The notes under the pieces: generated by a model
Told to the model about the DNA's origin: nothing
The model's database searches: none
What the model saw: the letters and a program-made list of their open reading frames with translations, nothing else
Position numbers and translations under genes: made by a program
Shown: piece after piece, positions 33,801-44,475 of the stretch
How positions within the stretch are numbered: the first letter of the stretch is position 1
How the letters are laid out: each line of letters begins with the position of its first letter
Source: Spinacia oleracea
Taxonomy: Eukaryota; Streptophyta; Magnoliopsida; Caryophyllales; Amaranthaceae
Reading direction: 5' to 3'
Length of the DNA stretch: 64,000 nt
NCBI RefSeq assembly: GCF_020520425.1
Contig: NC_079488.1
Coordinates: 23,314,247-23,378,246 of the forward strand

Positions 33801-34156
33801 ATGCGGTCTTGCGGCTCTTGCCCGTCTACACGCCCAATCCCGTCTAGACGCAATACAATAATCGCTATCTTACTTCCTCCTCTCAGCATCTACTACACCC
33901 ATGGTTGCTGCAGCGTAAGTCAATTCAAAATCAAAGTTTAATTTATTAAGTCTGATTCTAAACTTTTTTTTTCTGTTGTTATAATCATCAATTTTAAAAA
34001 TTGCAGCTATTTTGGACATGCTTGGTGTTTACGATGTTAGGGTATATCCCAGGAAGTCTTCTAGCCGTGTTTGATCTACATTTAGGTGGGGAGCGTCAAT
34101 CATGGTACGAACAATACTCTGAAGCCCTGCAGCGCCACGAACAGGGACTGAAATAG
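33801..34156 (+). CDS. PMP3/RCI2-type small membrane protein, gene 2
   Basis: Exons 33801-33914 and 34007-34156, joined at phase 0 by a GT-AG intron at the same position as in gene 1, give 87 residues. The N-terminus is longer and polar (MRSCGSCPSTRPIPSRRN), then IIAILLPPLSIYYTHGCCS, the family signature. Exon 2 encodes LFWTCLVFTMLGYIPGSLLA and a charged tail ending in RHEQGLK. Compared with gene 1, one residue is missing at the exon junction and the second helix is less conserved, so selection may be relaxed or function altered; no stop or frameshift is seen. The upstream region resembles that of gene 3, so these two are closer relatives. Confidence 0.87.
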
Positions 34157-34239
34157 TGGAAGATCTTTCCATGTTAAAGCGTGTTATGCTACCAAGTATT
34201 CAATTAATTTGATTGTAAATTTGTAATTTACAATTGTAA

Positions 34240-34482
34240 GGAAATTTTCAAAAATTAACACCGTATAAAGTCTACTTTTTCAAAGTTACCACCTTATAAA
34301 ATTTTAATTTAAAATTACCACCTTATAAAATCACGAACCTTCAAAGTTACCATCTGTTAATGAATTTTGTCAATTTTTCCGTTCCAGGTGATAACTTTGA
34401 ATATTTGTGATGTTATAAGGTGGTAATTTTAAACCCAAAATTGGCAATTGACAATATAAGGGATTAATTTTGAAAAAATACC
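34240..34482. mobile_element. MITE in the 3' flank of gene 2
   Basis: About 243 bp of interleaved inverted repeats: ends GGAAATTTTCAAAAATTAA and complement GGTATTTTTTCAAAATTAA, with inner TTACCACCTTATAAAAT on the left and ATAAGGTGGTAATTTTAA on the right. It starts 84 bp after the stop of gene 2 and probably lies in or near its 3' UTR. Target duplication not clear. Confidence 0.65.
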
Positions 34483-35085
34483 AATTCTAATTGCGGTATA
34501 TTGACCTTCTAGCTTGATCCTTGTTTTGGATTATTGAGTGTTTTTTTTTTAATTTAGTTGCATGGATGTCACTTTTAAAATGTTGGCAAGAATTTTAAAT
34601 TGTTAGCCATTTGTATTGAGATTGAATTGGTTTTGTCAATGATTGGTGAATTTTTGTGTGATACTTTCTTTTTCGCTCTACAAAAGTATATCCATAATTA
34701 TAAGTTTGTGTATATTGACCTTTATAGTCATTAAGAACGCCAACACTAATCAAATTACCGGGCCGGTGTAGTGGAGTTAAAATTTCTCTTATAAGACACT
34801 ATTCATTAACACGTCACAATCGCAATTTTTTGACTGCCCCGGATACAGCCAAGCTGGCTGTACCCTGCCAAACGACGTCGTGTGATGCGGGTACAACCAT
34901 CGCTGGCTGACCCCCCACCCCCCCAAAACGATGTCGTTGGACATCTTTTCATCCCCTTCCTAAGTTTCCTTTTTTCCTAACATATACTCTTTTTTTTGGT
35001 TACTTTTTTTCAAGTTGCGTGATTTTGTTTTATCAGGGTTTATTACGATTTTTTCTCTCTCCTATTTTCTCTCTCCTCTGTTTCG
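34483..35085. other. Spacer and leader before the FAR1-type gene
   Basis: AT-rich to about 34770, then GC-richer, with GATACAGCCAAGCTGGCTGTACC (about 34846-34868) containing inverted AGCC/GGCT halves. A CT-rich tract (35040-35080) precedes the ATG at 35086 and fits a 5' UTR. The left end of the Mutator-like element probably lies here. Confidence 0.35.
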
Positions 35086-36992
35086 ATGAAGCTTGCAATT
35101 ATGGAAGATTCTAAAGCTCTCTTCGAATCTAATTCTGGAATTTTAAGTGCATCGATGGTAGAATGTAAGTTATATATTTGTTATTTTCATTTATTTGTTA
35201 TTGATTTTTGTTCTTTTTGATTTTATATTTTGATTTTATATTTTGATTTTGGATAAATGTGTTTAGAATTTGGTTATTTTTCGTGTTTTCGTAGGATATT
35301 TTGATTTTGATTTGTACATTTTTTTTTTGTAGAATTACTTATTTTTTGGCAATTGCACGTTAGTTTTTGTTCGTTTTTTATTCATATTTTTATTTATGAT
35401 AAATGCAGATATTGTTAATGAAGGTTTAGGCCAAATCTTATGAATATTATATATTTTGATAAAATACATATTATGTCATGAATTTTTGAATTGTTCTGTC
35501 CCAAAAAATAATTTGTTCATTGTTTAGTTATGACATCCTTAACAAATATATGAATATTCAGTTCAAGGAAATTGAACATTGTCTACAATAATAATGAACA
35601 TTTTATTTAATGAATTTGAATGTTACGTATTTTAGTAATGAACATTCTATTTAAATATATTGAATCTTATGTATTTAGATAATGAACATTCTATTTTATT
35701 ATATTGAACATTCTTTTTAGAGTTATTGATCATTACCTATGTTACAATTAACATTTTATTTAAGTATTTTGATCATTACCTATTTTTACAATGAACATTT
35801 TATTTAATGATTTTGAATATTACCTATGTTAGTAATGAACATTCTATTTAAATATATTGAACAATACGTATTAAACAATGGACATTCTATTTTAATATAT
35901 TGAAACATTACTAGTTTTAATATAGAACATTTTATTTAAGGATATCGAACATTTGAAATGTCAAAATCTTAGTTAATATTGAATTTGAACATTCACTATC
36001 TTAAAATTGAACATTTCTTCCATTCGCAGTGAATAAAGAAGTAAGTCTTTTTGTTGAAGGGTCAGAATCTATGTTAATGATGAAGGAAGCTAAAAATGAA
36101 GATGAAGCTTATGATTTGTATAATGAATATGCTTTTAGTAAAATTTTTGATATTAGGGTTGGGAAAGGTAGGAAGCGTCAAAATAGTGAACTTTATACTA
36201 TGAAACGGTTCTTGTGTAGCTGTCAAGGGGTTAAAGATGAAAAAAGGAAGAGAACAAGGTCTTATGCTAGATTGGATACGCGTACTGGGTGTACTGCTTT
36301 TGTTCAGTTTTCGATTGGTAAAGATGGTGTGTGGACGGTTGTGAATCATAATATGATTTATAACCTCAAAGTAAGAGGCATTTGATAAAATCACAAAGGA
36401 AGGTTAGTAAGGAGGCTCTCTACTTTATGTCTACTTTAAAAGCTAGTGGTGTTAAAGTGTCTGATACCTTGAGAGTTTTGATGAAAGAAGTAGGCGGATC
36501 ACCTATGGTTGGTTTTACAGCTAGCGATGCTTATAATGCTTTATCACGTGCAAAAGCTAATAAACTTGAAGGTCATGACTGTCATCAGTTAATCAAGTAT
36601 TTTGCTTAATTAGAGAAATTCCAGTGAAGAAGGTTTTTATTATGACTTTGAGCTTAGTGAAGAAGAGGGACTTTTAAGTTTCTTTTGGCGTGATGGTAGG
36701 ATGAAGAGAGATTATGATTATTTAGGGGATTTATTGATTTTTGATACTTCTTAAAGGACCAATAAATATAGTATGATTTGTGCCCCTTTTGTTGGTATGA
36801 ACCATCATTCTAATAATGTTATGTTTGGAATGGGTTTTATTATCAATGAAAAAACTGAATCTTTAATTGGCTTTTTCAAACTTTTCTTATATCAATGGGT
36901 TGAAATCCCCCAATAACCATTATGACAGACCAAGCTCCATACGTTGCTGCCGGGATAAGGAATATTTTTCCAGATGCTAGACATAGATTATG
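35086..36992 (+). pseudogene. FAR1/MuDR-type transposase, 5' half, broken
   Basis: Exon 1 (35086-35164) and exon 2 (from 36030) join in phase across a GT-AG intron. Exon 2 encodes a FAR1-type DNA-binding domain (EDEAYDLYNEYAFSKIFDIR, GRKRQNSELYTMKRFLCSC, RTGCTAFVQF), then KSQRKVSKEALYFMSTLKAS and the start of the MULE transposase domain (EEGFYYDFELSEEEGLLSFF, RTNKYSMICAPFVGMNHHSN, ITIMTDQAP). The family binds DNA through the FAR1 zinc region and cuts with a DDE-type domain. Decay is clear: frameshifts near 36370, 36605 and 36880 and several stops. The gene is cut after TTATG (36988-36992) by the gypsy element and resumes at 48185. Confidence 0.85.
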
Positions 36993-37523
36993 TGTTGTGG
37001 GAAAAATTACCATGCCTTCGTGTACCAATGAGGATGCGACACATGGCACGTATTACGCCCCCTAAGCAGAAACCATACGAAGACTACTCCACAGCATGGG
37101 TACCAGTCTACGTATCTACAATGTATATGTATTTGTATTTAAGAGTGTATAAATGTATGTAGTGTACCTATACCTGAAAAGGGGCCTAAGTAGTAGGTAT
37201 CCCAAGTAGCATGAATAAGCGCAATAGGCCCAAGCAGCCCACTATTGCCAAAAGGGGCCAGAGAATTGTAAGGAGAAAGGACACATGTCCTCCTCCCATA
37301 CCCTAGCCAATCATGTAAAGGTAATATTAGGTCATTCCCACAAAAACCTAGTACTATAAATAGTCCCACTTCCCTAGAAAAAGGGGTCAAAATCAATACA
37401 TTCAAGAGCAATTGCTGCTCTGCCTTCTCTCTACTTTCTCTCTCTATAAAAATACAATCTTGTGAAATCCTTAGAAGTTACCGGAAAACCTCCTAGGTAT
37501 CTCACCGGAAAAACCCCACAACA
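36993..37523 (+). repeat. 5' LTR of the gypsy element
   Basis: 531 bp. A TATA-like ACTATAAATAGTCCC lies at about 37352. Frames at 36974-37162 and 37139-37411 lie in the LTR and recur in the 3' copy. Confidence 0.93.
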
Positions 37524-37525
37524 TT

Positions 37526-37543
37526 TGGCGCCGTCTGTGGGGA
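37526..37543 (+). other. Primer-binding site of the gypsy element
   Basis: TGGCGCCGTCTGTGGGGA starts two bases after the LTR, the usual place for tRNA priming in this lineage. Confidence 0.75.
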
Positions 37544-37554
37544 GGTACGGTAAC

Positions 37555-39232
37555 ATGGAAGATCAACGACAGGACAACGATACTGGGCGGCCTACGCGAG
37601 TAGAGCGGCTACCCCTCGAAAGAGAAATGCCGACTGAACATCATACGCCGGCCACGAGAATCACTGGAGATGCCGCGCGTATATTTGCGGCCGGGCACAC
37701 CCCTCGTCACGCTGCCGAGGTAGAGGTGCTCAGCGAGGAGGACGACCAGGCCAATCGCACCCCTCCTGGAGGGCACCTGGATCCTCGGGCGGATACAGTA
37801 ATAGAGGAGAACCGTGATATGCCTGTCTCTGTGGGTGCTCTTCGGGCTATTTTGGCTGAGTTCCAAGCTGATATGGGAAAGACAGTTAATGCTGAGGTAT
37901 AGAAGAGTATGCTGATCTACACCACTGCTGTGGCTGCAAATCATGAGGGGCCGGCAAGCAATAGGCCAACACTTTCTTTGCGCCCCCCCAAACGTATGGA
38001 CCAGGCAGACAGGCGGGGATCTGAGGAGGCAGCCGCCAGCGAGTCAGCCCAATCAGGCAATGTCTTACCTACCACGCCGACTGCCACGGCGGCTGATTGG
38101 AGAAACGTCCCGAGGACGTGAGTAGCCACGCGCAGAGCAATTGCCTGACTCTGAGTCTGAACTTTCTGACACTGGGTCAACCCCCGTCATGCCGGATAGA
38201 CCTCTCCCTCATCCAACTTATACGCATCTGAGCCAGGCGCGCCCAGGGGTCACCCGTCCAACCCGTCAAACTCGCGGACGCGAGTCTTCCCAGCGGGTAC
38301 CCTACTCAAGGCGTCAAGATCCTGTGTATCACATTCAGGAGGGAGTGTCCAACATGGCCCTAGGACACACCACCCCTTTTGCAGACTCCATCATGAGAGC
38401 CCCGAGGGAACCCAAAGTCAAGCCGCCCAACATTGATGCTTACGATGGGACCACAGATCCAGACATGCACCTCTTGGTTTACCGGCATCACATGTATGTC
38501 CAAGGAACAACTGACTCAACCTGGTGTAAGTATTTTCCGGGCACACTCAAAGGAGTAGCATCTAAGTGGTTCGAGAGACTTCCAGCCGGAACTATCCGCT
38601 CTTTTTCGGAGCTCGAGCTATTGTTCTCTACTCGGTTCATGGCTCACAAGGAAGAAAAGAAGACGAGCATGCATCTGAGTAGGATTCAGCAAGGGAAAGA
38701 CGAGTCTTTGAGGAGCTATGTGAAGAGATTCAATCTAGAGGCAGGGCAAATTCCGAATTTGCCAGATGGTGTTGCATTCGATAACTTCATTCGAGGGCTT
38801 AAAAAGGGCTCTTTCAAGTTTGATCTGGTAAAGAAAAGCGTCCGAACAATGCCAGAAGTGCTGGATGAGGCCGAGGCCTTCATCCATGCAACAGAGATTT
38901 GCAGCGTCCCGAAAGATCCCAGAGGAAGTGATACCGCCGAGCCGGCGGCAAAAAAGGAGAAATTCGAAAAGAAGAGCCGGCCTAACGGGACGTGGGTTAT
39001 TGCAAAAGAGTCAGACAGGGCTCCCGGGGCGGCAGGCCAGAAACGGTCCAGAACTTATGATCGGGAGCGATTTGAGTATAACACAGACATGTACACAATT
39101 CTGATGGACGTCGGGTCCAAATATGACATTGATCGTCCATTTCCCATGAAGTCGCCACCATAAAGTAGGGACCCAAAACTGTACTGTCACTTTCACAGTG
39201 ACATTGGGCATGACACCAAAGAATGTAAGAGC
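37555..39232 (+). pseudogene. gag of the gypsy element, broken
   Basis: Starts at the ATG at 37555 (MEDQRQDNDTGRPTRVERL). A TAG at 37900-37902, a TGA at about 38119 and a frame change near 38130 break the first part. The core continues in the frame 38141-39163: a typical plant gag segment (HLLVYRHHMYVQGTTDSTWC, YFPGTLKGVASKWFERLPAG, FSELELLFSTRFMAHKEEKK, RSYVKRFNLEAGQI). After a TAA at 39161-39163 the same frame goes on with a zinc-knuckle-like CHFHSDIGHDTKEC and runs into pol. Gag forms the virus-like particle and binds the RNA. The TAG is one C-to-T change from CAG. Confidence 0.87.
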
Positions 39233-41284
39233 TTGAAAAGGGCATTGGACGGCCTAGCCGCCAAGGGATTCTTAAAGAGTTATATCAGCAGGAACACGGG
39301 AGGTTCTGGCAAACCCTTCTACAAGAAAAACAAATCCCCTCCCTCGGAGGAAGATGGGAATCGTACCGACCCAGAGTGCGTAGCAGTCATCTCCGGAGGA
39401 TTGGCCGCCGGCGGGCCGACCATGAGGGGCCAGAAGGATTATGCCAAGCGATTGGGGCAAGTGATGCTGTCCGGCAAGGCCACAGTTGACCAGTTTCCAA
39501 AAGTTGAAATCGGCGAGGCCGACCGTGGGAAAATCTCCACCCCGCATGACGATCCTTTGGTAATTGAGTTAAAAGTTGCTAATCTGAGGGTTAGGCGTAT
39601 TTTGGTTGATACAGGAAGTTCGTCGGACATAATTAGTCTAGAGTGCTTGAATCGGCTGCAACATGATTCCTCAAAGATTGAGAAAATCCACTATCCCATT
39701 ATAGGCTTCGGAGGTAGTATCATCCACCCAGTCGGCATAATTTCCCTTCCTCTGAGGATGGGATATAAAAAGGAATCTCGACAAATGGACGTCCGTTTTC
39801 TCATAGTGAAAGACCTGACGGCATATAACATCATCTTGGGGCGTCCCACCTTGAATAGGGCAAAGGCTGTCATTGTGACTCATCTGATGCTTCTTAAGTT
39901 CATTTGTGACGATGGGAGTGTCAGCACTATACATGGTGACCAGCAACAAGCTAGAGATTGCTACCTAACCACCTTGAGTCCAGAAGCATGGGGGACGGGT
40001 GAAGAGAAAGGGACATCGGGAAACAAACGAAAATGTGGCGACACACAACCCAAGATAGTCAAAGAAACATTAACTATCTCAGCTGGGCACATGGAAGAGA
40101 GACGCCCAGAGCCTGTTGGGGCTCATTTCAATGTGGTATTAAACACAGATAAACCTGACAGAGTAGTGCCCATCGGGATTTCTCCTGACGACCCGCTGGC
40201 GGCAGAGTTGGTCCACCTTTTGAGAGAATTTGAAGATATCTTTGCTTTCACAGTGGACGAAATGCCGGGTATTGATCCTGCTGTGGCCGTCCATAAGCTG
40301 AATGTGGACCCAAACTTCCAACCGGTTCGTCAGAAGAAAATGAACCATGGGGAGGATAGAAATCAGGCGGCAGCCGCGGAAATACAAAAGTTGATGGAGG
40401 CAGGGTTCGTCAGGCCTAGTCAGTACCCCGACTGGGTTGCTAACGTGGTCCTCGTCAAAAAACCTAATGGTACCTGGAGAATGTGTGTTGACTACACCAA
40501 CCTCAATAAGGCATGTCCCAAGGACAGTTTCCCATTGCCCAAGATTGACCGGCTCGTCGACTCTACAGCAGGGCATGCTATGATGAGTTTTATGGATGCA
40601 TACTCAGGGTTTCATCAGATTCCGTTGTGGCCTGAAGACCAGGAAAAAACGTCATTTGTTACTGAACAAGGCCTTTACTGCTACAAAGTGATGCCGTTTG
40701 GGTTAAAGAATGCATCGGCCACCTTTCAGCGTCTTATTAACACTGTGTTGATTAAGCAGCTCGGCAGAAATATTGAAGCTTATATTGATGATATGATCGT
40801 AAAAAGTAAGCTGAGGGCGGCGCACATAACTGATCTCAGGGAGACATTTGAGACTATTCGAGCTTACAACATGAGGTTGAATCCTAAGAAGTGTGTGTTC
40901 GGGGTGACGGCAGGCAAATTCTTAGGTTTCTTGATTGATGAAAGAGGAATTGAAGCCAACCCAGACAAAATCCAGGCAGTAATTGATATGAGCTCACCAA
41001 AGACAGTGAAGGAGGTCCAGCGGCTCACAGGTTGCTTGGCCGCCCTGGGCAGATTCCTTTCCAGGGCTGGAGACAAGTGCCACTACTTTTTTAGGTCTGT
41101 CAGAAAGAAGGCCAAGTTTGAATGGTCGGACGAGGCCGAGGCGGCATTGGTCAGATTAAAGGAGCACTTGCATACCTTGCCTCGTCTTGTTAGTCCCTTG
41201 CTAGGAGAGACTTTGTACATGTATCTCGCCGTGTCCGAGCACTCGTTGAGTGTCGTTCTACTGACAGAGAGGGAGGGAATATAG
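39233..41284 (+). pseudogene. pol part 1: protease and reverse transcriptase
   Basis: A 683-codon open frame in line with gag. The aspartic protease site ILVDTGSSSDIIS is at about residues 122-134. The reverse transcriptase starts near residue 395 (GFVRPSQYPDWVANVVLVKK, WRMCVDYTNLNKACPKD, YSGFHQIPL, VMPFGLKNASATFQR) with the catalytic YIDD at about 517-520, followed by the connection region (FLGFLIDERGIEANPDK). It ends at a TAG (41282-41284), again one step from CAG, in the RNase H region. The frame changes before the next segment, so the polyprotein is interrupted here. Confidence 0.93.
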
Positions 41285-41297
41285 ATGCCGGTATACT

Positions 41298-43319
41298 TTG
41301 TCAGTCATTGTTCTTCAAAATGCTGAAGTTAGATACCCTACAGTGGAAAAGTTTGGCTTAGCTCTGTTCATGGCCAGCAAAAAGCTCCGTCCTTATTTCT
41401 TAGCTCACAAAATAGTGGTCTACACAGATCAACCGCTCAAACTGCCCTTCACAAAGCTGGAGGCGTCAGGACGAATGCTGAATTGGGCAATAGAGCTGAA
41501 CGCCTTTGATATCACCTATGAGGCGAGGAAAGCTGTCAAGGGGCAGGCATGTGCCGACTTTATTGTTGAAATGACGAGGCCAGACTTTGCCAAGAATACA
41601 AACACGGTGTGGACAGTGTATGTAGACGGCTCATCCACACAGAATGGATGTGGAGCTGGGATAATCTGTCACTCCCCAGAAGGAGATACTTTTGAGTATG
41701 CTATGCGATTTAACTTCCAGGCGTCAAATAATGAAGCCGAATATGGAGCCCTGCTTTGTGGCATTAAAATGTGTAAGGCGGCAGGCGCCGAGGAGATTGT
41801 AGCACTATCTGACTCCCAACTGATTGTGAGCCAAGTTAATGGGATCTACGAGGCTAGGGATCCGACTATGGTCAAATACATGCAGGCCGTCCATCAGGAA
41901 GTAGAGCCACTGAAAAGTTTTGAAGTAAGGCAAGTCCCTCGCTCGGAAAATAACCAAGCTGATGCCCTGTCAAAATTGGCAAGTTCCGCGTCTTGTGATA
42001 CCCCTCGGCACGTGTTTTGGGAGGTAAAAGAGCACAAAAGTGTTGAGCAAATGGAGGTGGAAACTCTTGACAGGACGTCCACATGGATGGATGACATAGT
42101 AAACTTCAAAATGAATGGAGTCTTGCCCGAAGACTCAAGGGAAGCGGCAAAACTTCAGAAGAAATGCTCTTGGTTTGAAATGTGGAACGGCACCCTCTAT
42201 AAAAAGGCCTACTCCCGTCCTTTGTTAAGATGTGTAACACCTGAGAAGGGGCAGGAAATTCTAGAAGACCTTCATCAGGGGTTGTGCAGCTCGCATATTG
42301 GTGGAAGGGCTTTGGCTGAAAAGGCACTTCGAACCGGCTATTACTGGTCGACTCTTAAGGAGGACGCAATTTCACTGGTCAAGAAGTGTGACAAATGCCA
42401 GCGTTTTTCTCACCTAATACACCGACCGGCACGAGTTCTGATGCCCATTACAAGCCCAATTCCATTTGCTAAGTGGGGGATGGATCTTCTAGGCCCATTT
42501 ACGGCCGCACCAGGAGGAAGGCGTTATGTCATTGTTGCTGTAGATTACTTCACCAAATGGGTGGAGGCAGAAGCGCTCAAAAACATAAAAACTACTGATG
42601 TGAGGGCATTCATTTGGAAGAACATCATGACTCGCTTTGGGATTCCACAGGCTATCGTCTTCGATAATGGGCCCCAGTTTGAGACGCCTAAGCTGAAAGA
42701 GTGGCTGGCAGATCACGGCATACACACTTGTTTTGCATCAGTCGGACGTCCCCAAGCCAATGGTCAGGTTGAGGCGTTCAACAAAATTATCTCCGAAGGA
42801 ATGAAAAAGAAGCTTGACGAAGCCAAAGGTCTATGGGCTGATGAGCTGCCAAATGTCTTATGGTCCATCCGCACCATGGCTAAGAATTCAACCGGTGAAA
42901 CACCCTTCTTGCTAGCCTATGGCGCCGAGGCTGTCCTACCCATAGAAATGTGTGAACCAACGTTGAGAGTCATGCTGTATGACGAAAATGCTAACTGGGA
43001 GACAATGAAAGCAGCCCTGGACTTCCTGCCCGAGGTTAGAGGAAATGCAGCGCTCAGACAACAGCTGTACAAGATAAGAATGGCAAGAGAATACAACAAG
43101 AAAGTCTCTAATAGAGTGCTCAAAGTGGGAGATTTTGTCCTCAGGAAAATGGAATCCACAGGACGAGCAAACGAACAGGGTAAGCTGACGCCCACTTGGG
43201 AGGGACCTTATGAGATCTATGATGAGGTTAGAGATGGAACCTACCGCATTCAAGACATGCAGGGCCGGCCTATTTTGCGCACTTGGAATGCCGACAATCT
43301 CAAGAAGTATTTCTTCTAG
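41298..43319 (+). pseudogene. pol part 2: RNase H domains and integrase
   Basis: Continues pol after the TAG and a one-base shift near 41305. It opens with the end of the RT-linked RNase H (NAEVRYPTVEKFGLALFMA, VVYTDQPL), then a second, archaeal-type RNase H (VYVDGSSTQNGCGAG, NNEAEYGALL, ALSDSQL, NNQADALSKLAS) typical of Tat elements. The integrase follows: HHCC zinc region (SHIGG...CDKCQ, about 330-370) and core with D, D and E in GMDLLGPF, VFDNGPQF and NGQVEAFNK (about 395, 456 and 491). The C-terminal part (VGDFVLRKMES, LTPTWEGPYEI) is integrase tail with no clear chromodomain. The frame ends naturally at TAG 43317-43319. Confidence 0.93.
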
Positions 43320-44475
43320 ATATGTGCTAAGCTTTGTCTTACTTGCCACGATCCATTGCCCAAGGGGCGGCCTCTAATGGTCATAGTAGGGTAGTAATTA
43401 CTTTTGTAACCGGCTAAATTCGCCTTGCAAAGTTATAAATAATACTACTCTATTTGTCTCGTAATATTTATTGCTCGCGCAATGAATATAAAAATGTACA
43501 CTCCAATGCATAACCAAAGCCTAATTGTATGACGGCCTGAGAAGTGGCCCAGATTAGCAAAAACTCTCAGCAAGACTAATTGTTTGAAGCCTAAGAAGTG
43601 GCCCAGATTAGCACCAAGTTGTAGGCTGATCACCTATCCAACTCCCTTCCCGGTATAGCAAGCCGCTGGCCAACCAGTACGGCATAGTAAGTGCCAGCGG
43701 CACAAATAAACTTAAATCATAAGTTATTTGTTCAAAAGCTTAGCGGCACGAATAACTTTGAAACAAAGGTTGTTTGCTCAAAAGTTCTGCGGCACGAACA
43801 TTTGGCCGTCTAGTCCATTTGACGAGCATGTCTAGCGGCAATCATACCTATTGATTGACTTGTGTCAATCAACATCGTTATAGACACGCTCGCCAAAGAA
43901 AGAGACGACCACATTAGTGCCTAGCGCATGCTCAGTTGCCTGCGGCACGAATAACTTTGAAACAAAGGTTGTTTGCTCAAAAGTTCGGCGGCACGAACGT
44001 TTGGCCGTCCATTCCATTTGACGAGCATGTCTAGCGGCAATCATACTTATTGATTGACTTGCGTCAATCAATATCGTTATAGACACGCTCGCCAGAGAAA
44101 GAGACGACCACAGTAGTGCATTGCGCATGCTCAGTTGCCTGCGGCACCAACGTGCTTAGTGTATACTCAGTTGCACCTTGGCTACCATACCTATTGATTA
44201 AGCCTATTGATTAAGGAATAATCAAATTACGAAGAGCAAATAAATGCGAGATAAAAGAAGCAACAAAAATAACCTATTTACTTATAAAACAACGCCCGTA
44301 GAAAGGCGTGTAAAAGTAGCCCAGAATTCAAAAACAAAAAGAAAGAAATTGTTGTGTGCTCAGCAGGCACAATGGTACAGACGCCAGCGGCGCCAAAACT
44401 TAACAAAATAATTGTTTTTGCCCTTAGGCATGGGAACACTGGAATAAAATTTTGAAGAACTTGGAAGGAAGCAAA
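43320..44475 (+). other. Spacer after pol with a 199-bp tandem duplication
   Basis: No sense-strand gene. GAAGTGGCCCAGATTAGCA occurs twice near 43541 and 43596. A 199-bp block starting CGGCACGAATAACTTTGAAA is duplicated at 43744 and 43943, each copy containing the inverted TGATTGACTTGYGTCAATCA. This may include the 3' UTR of the antisense gene. Confidence 0.7.

Noticed and set aside
39272..43349. Long minus-strand frames opposite pol
   Set aside because: They overlap strongly supported pol domains on + and carry no motifs of their own.
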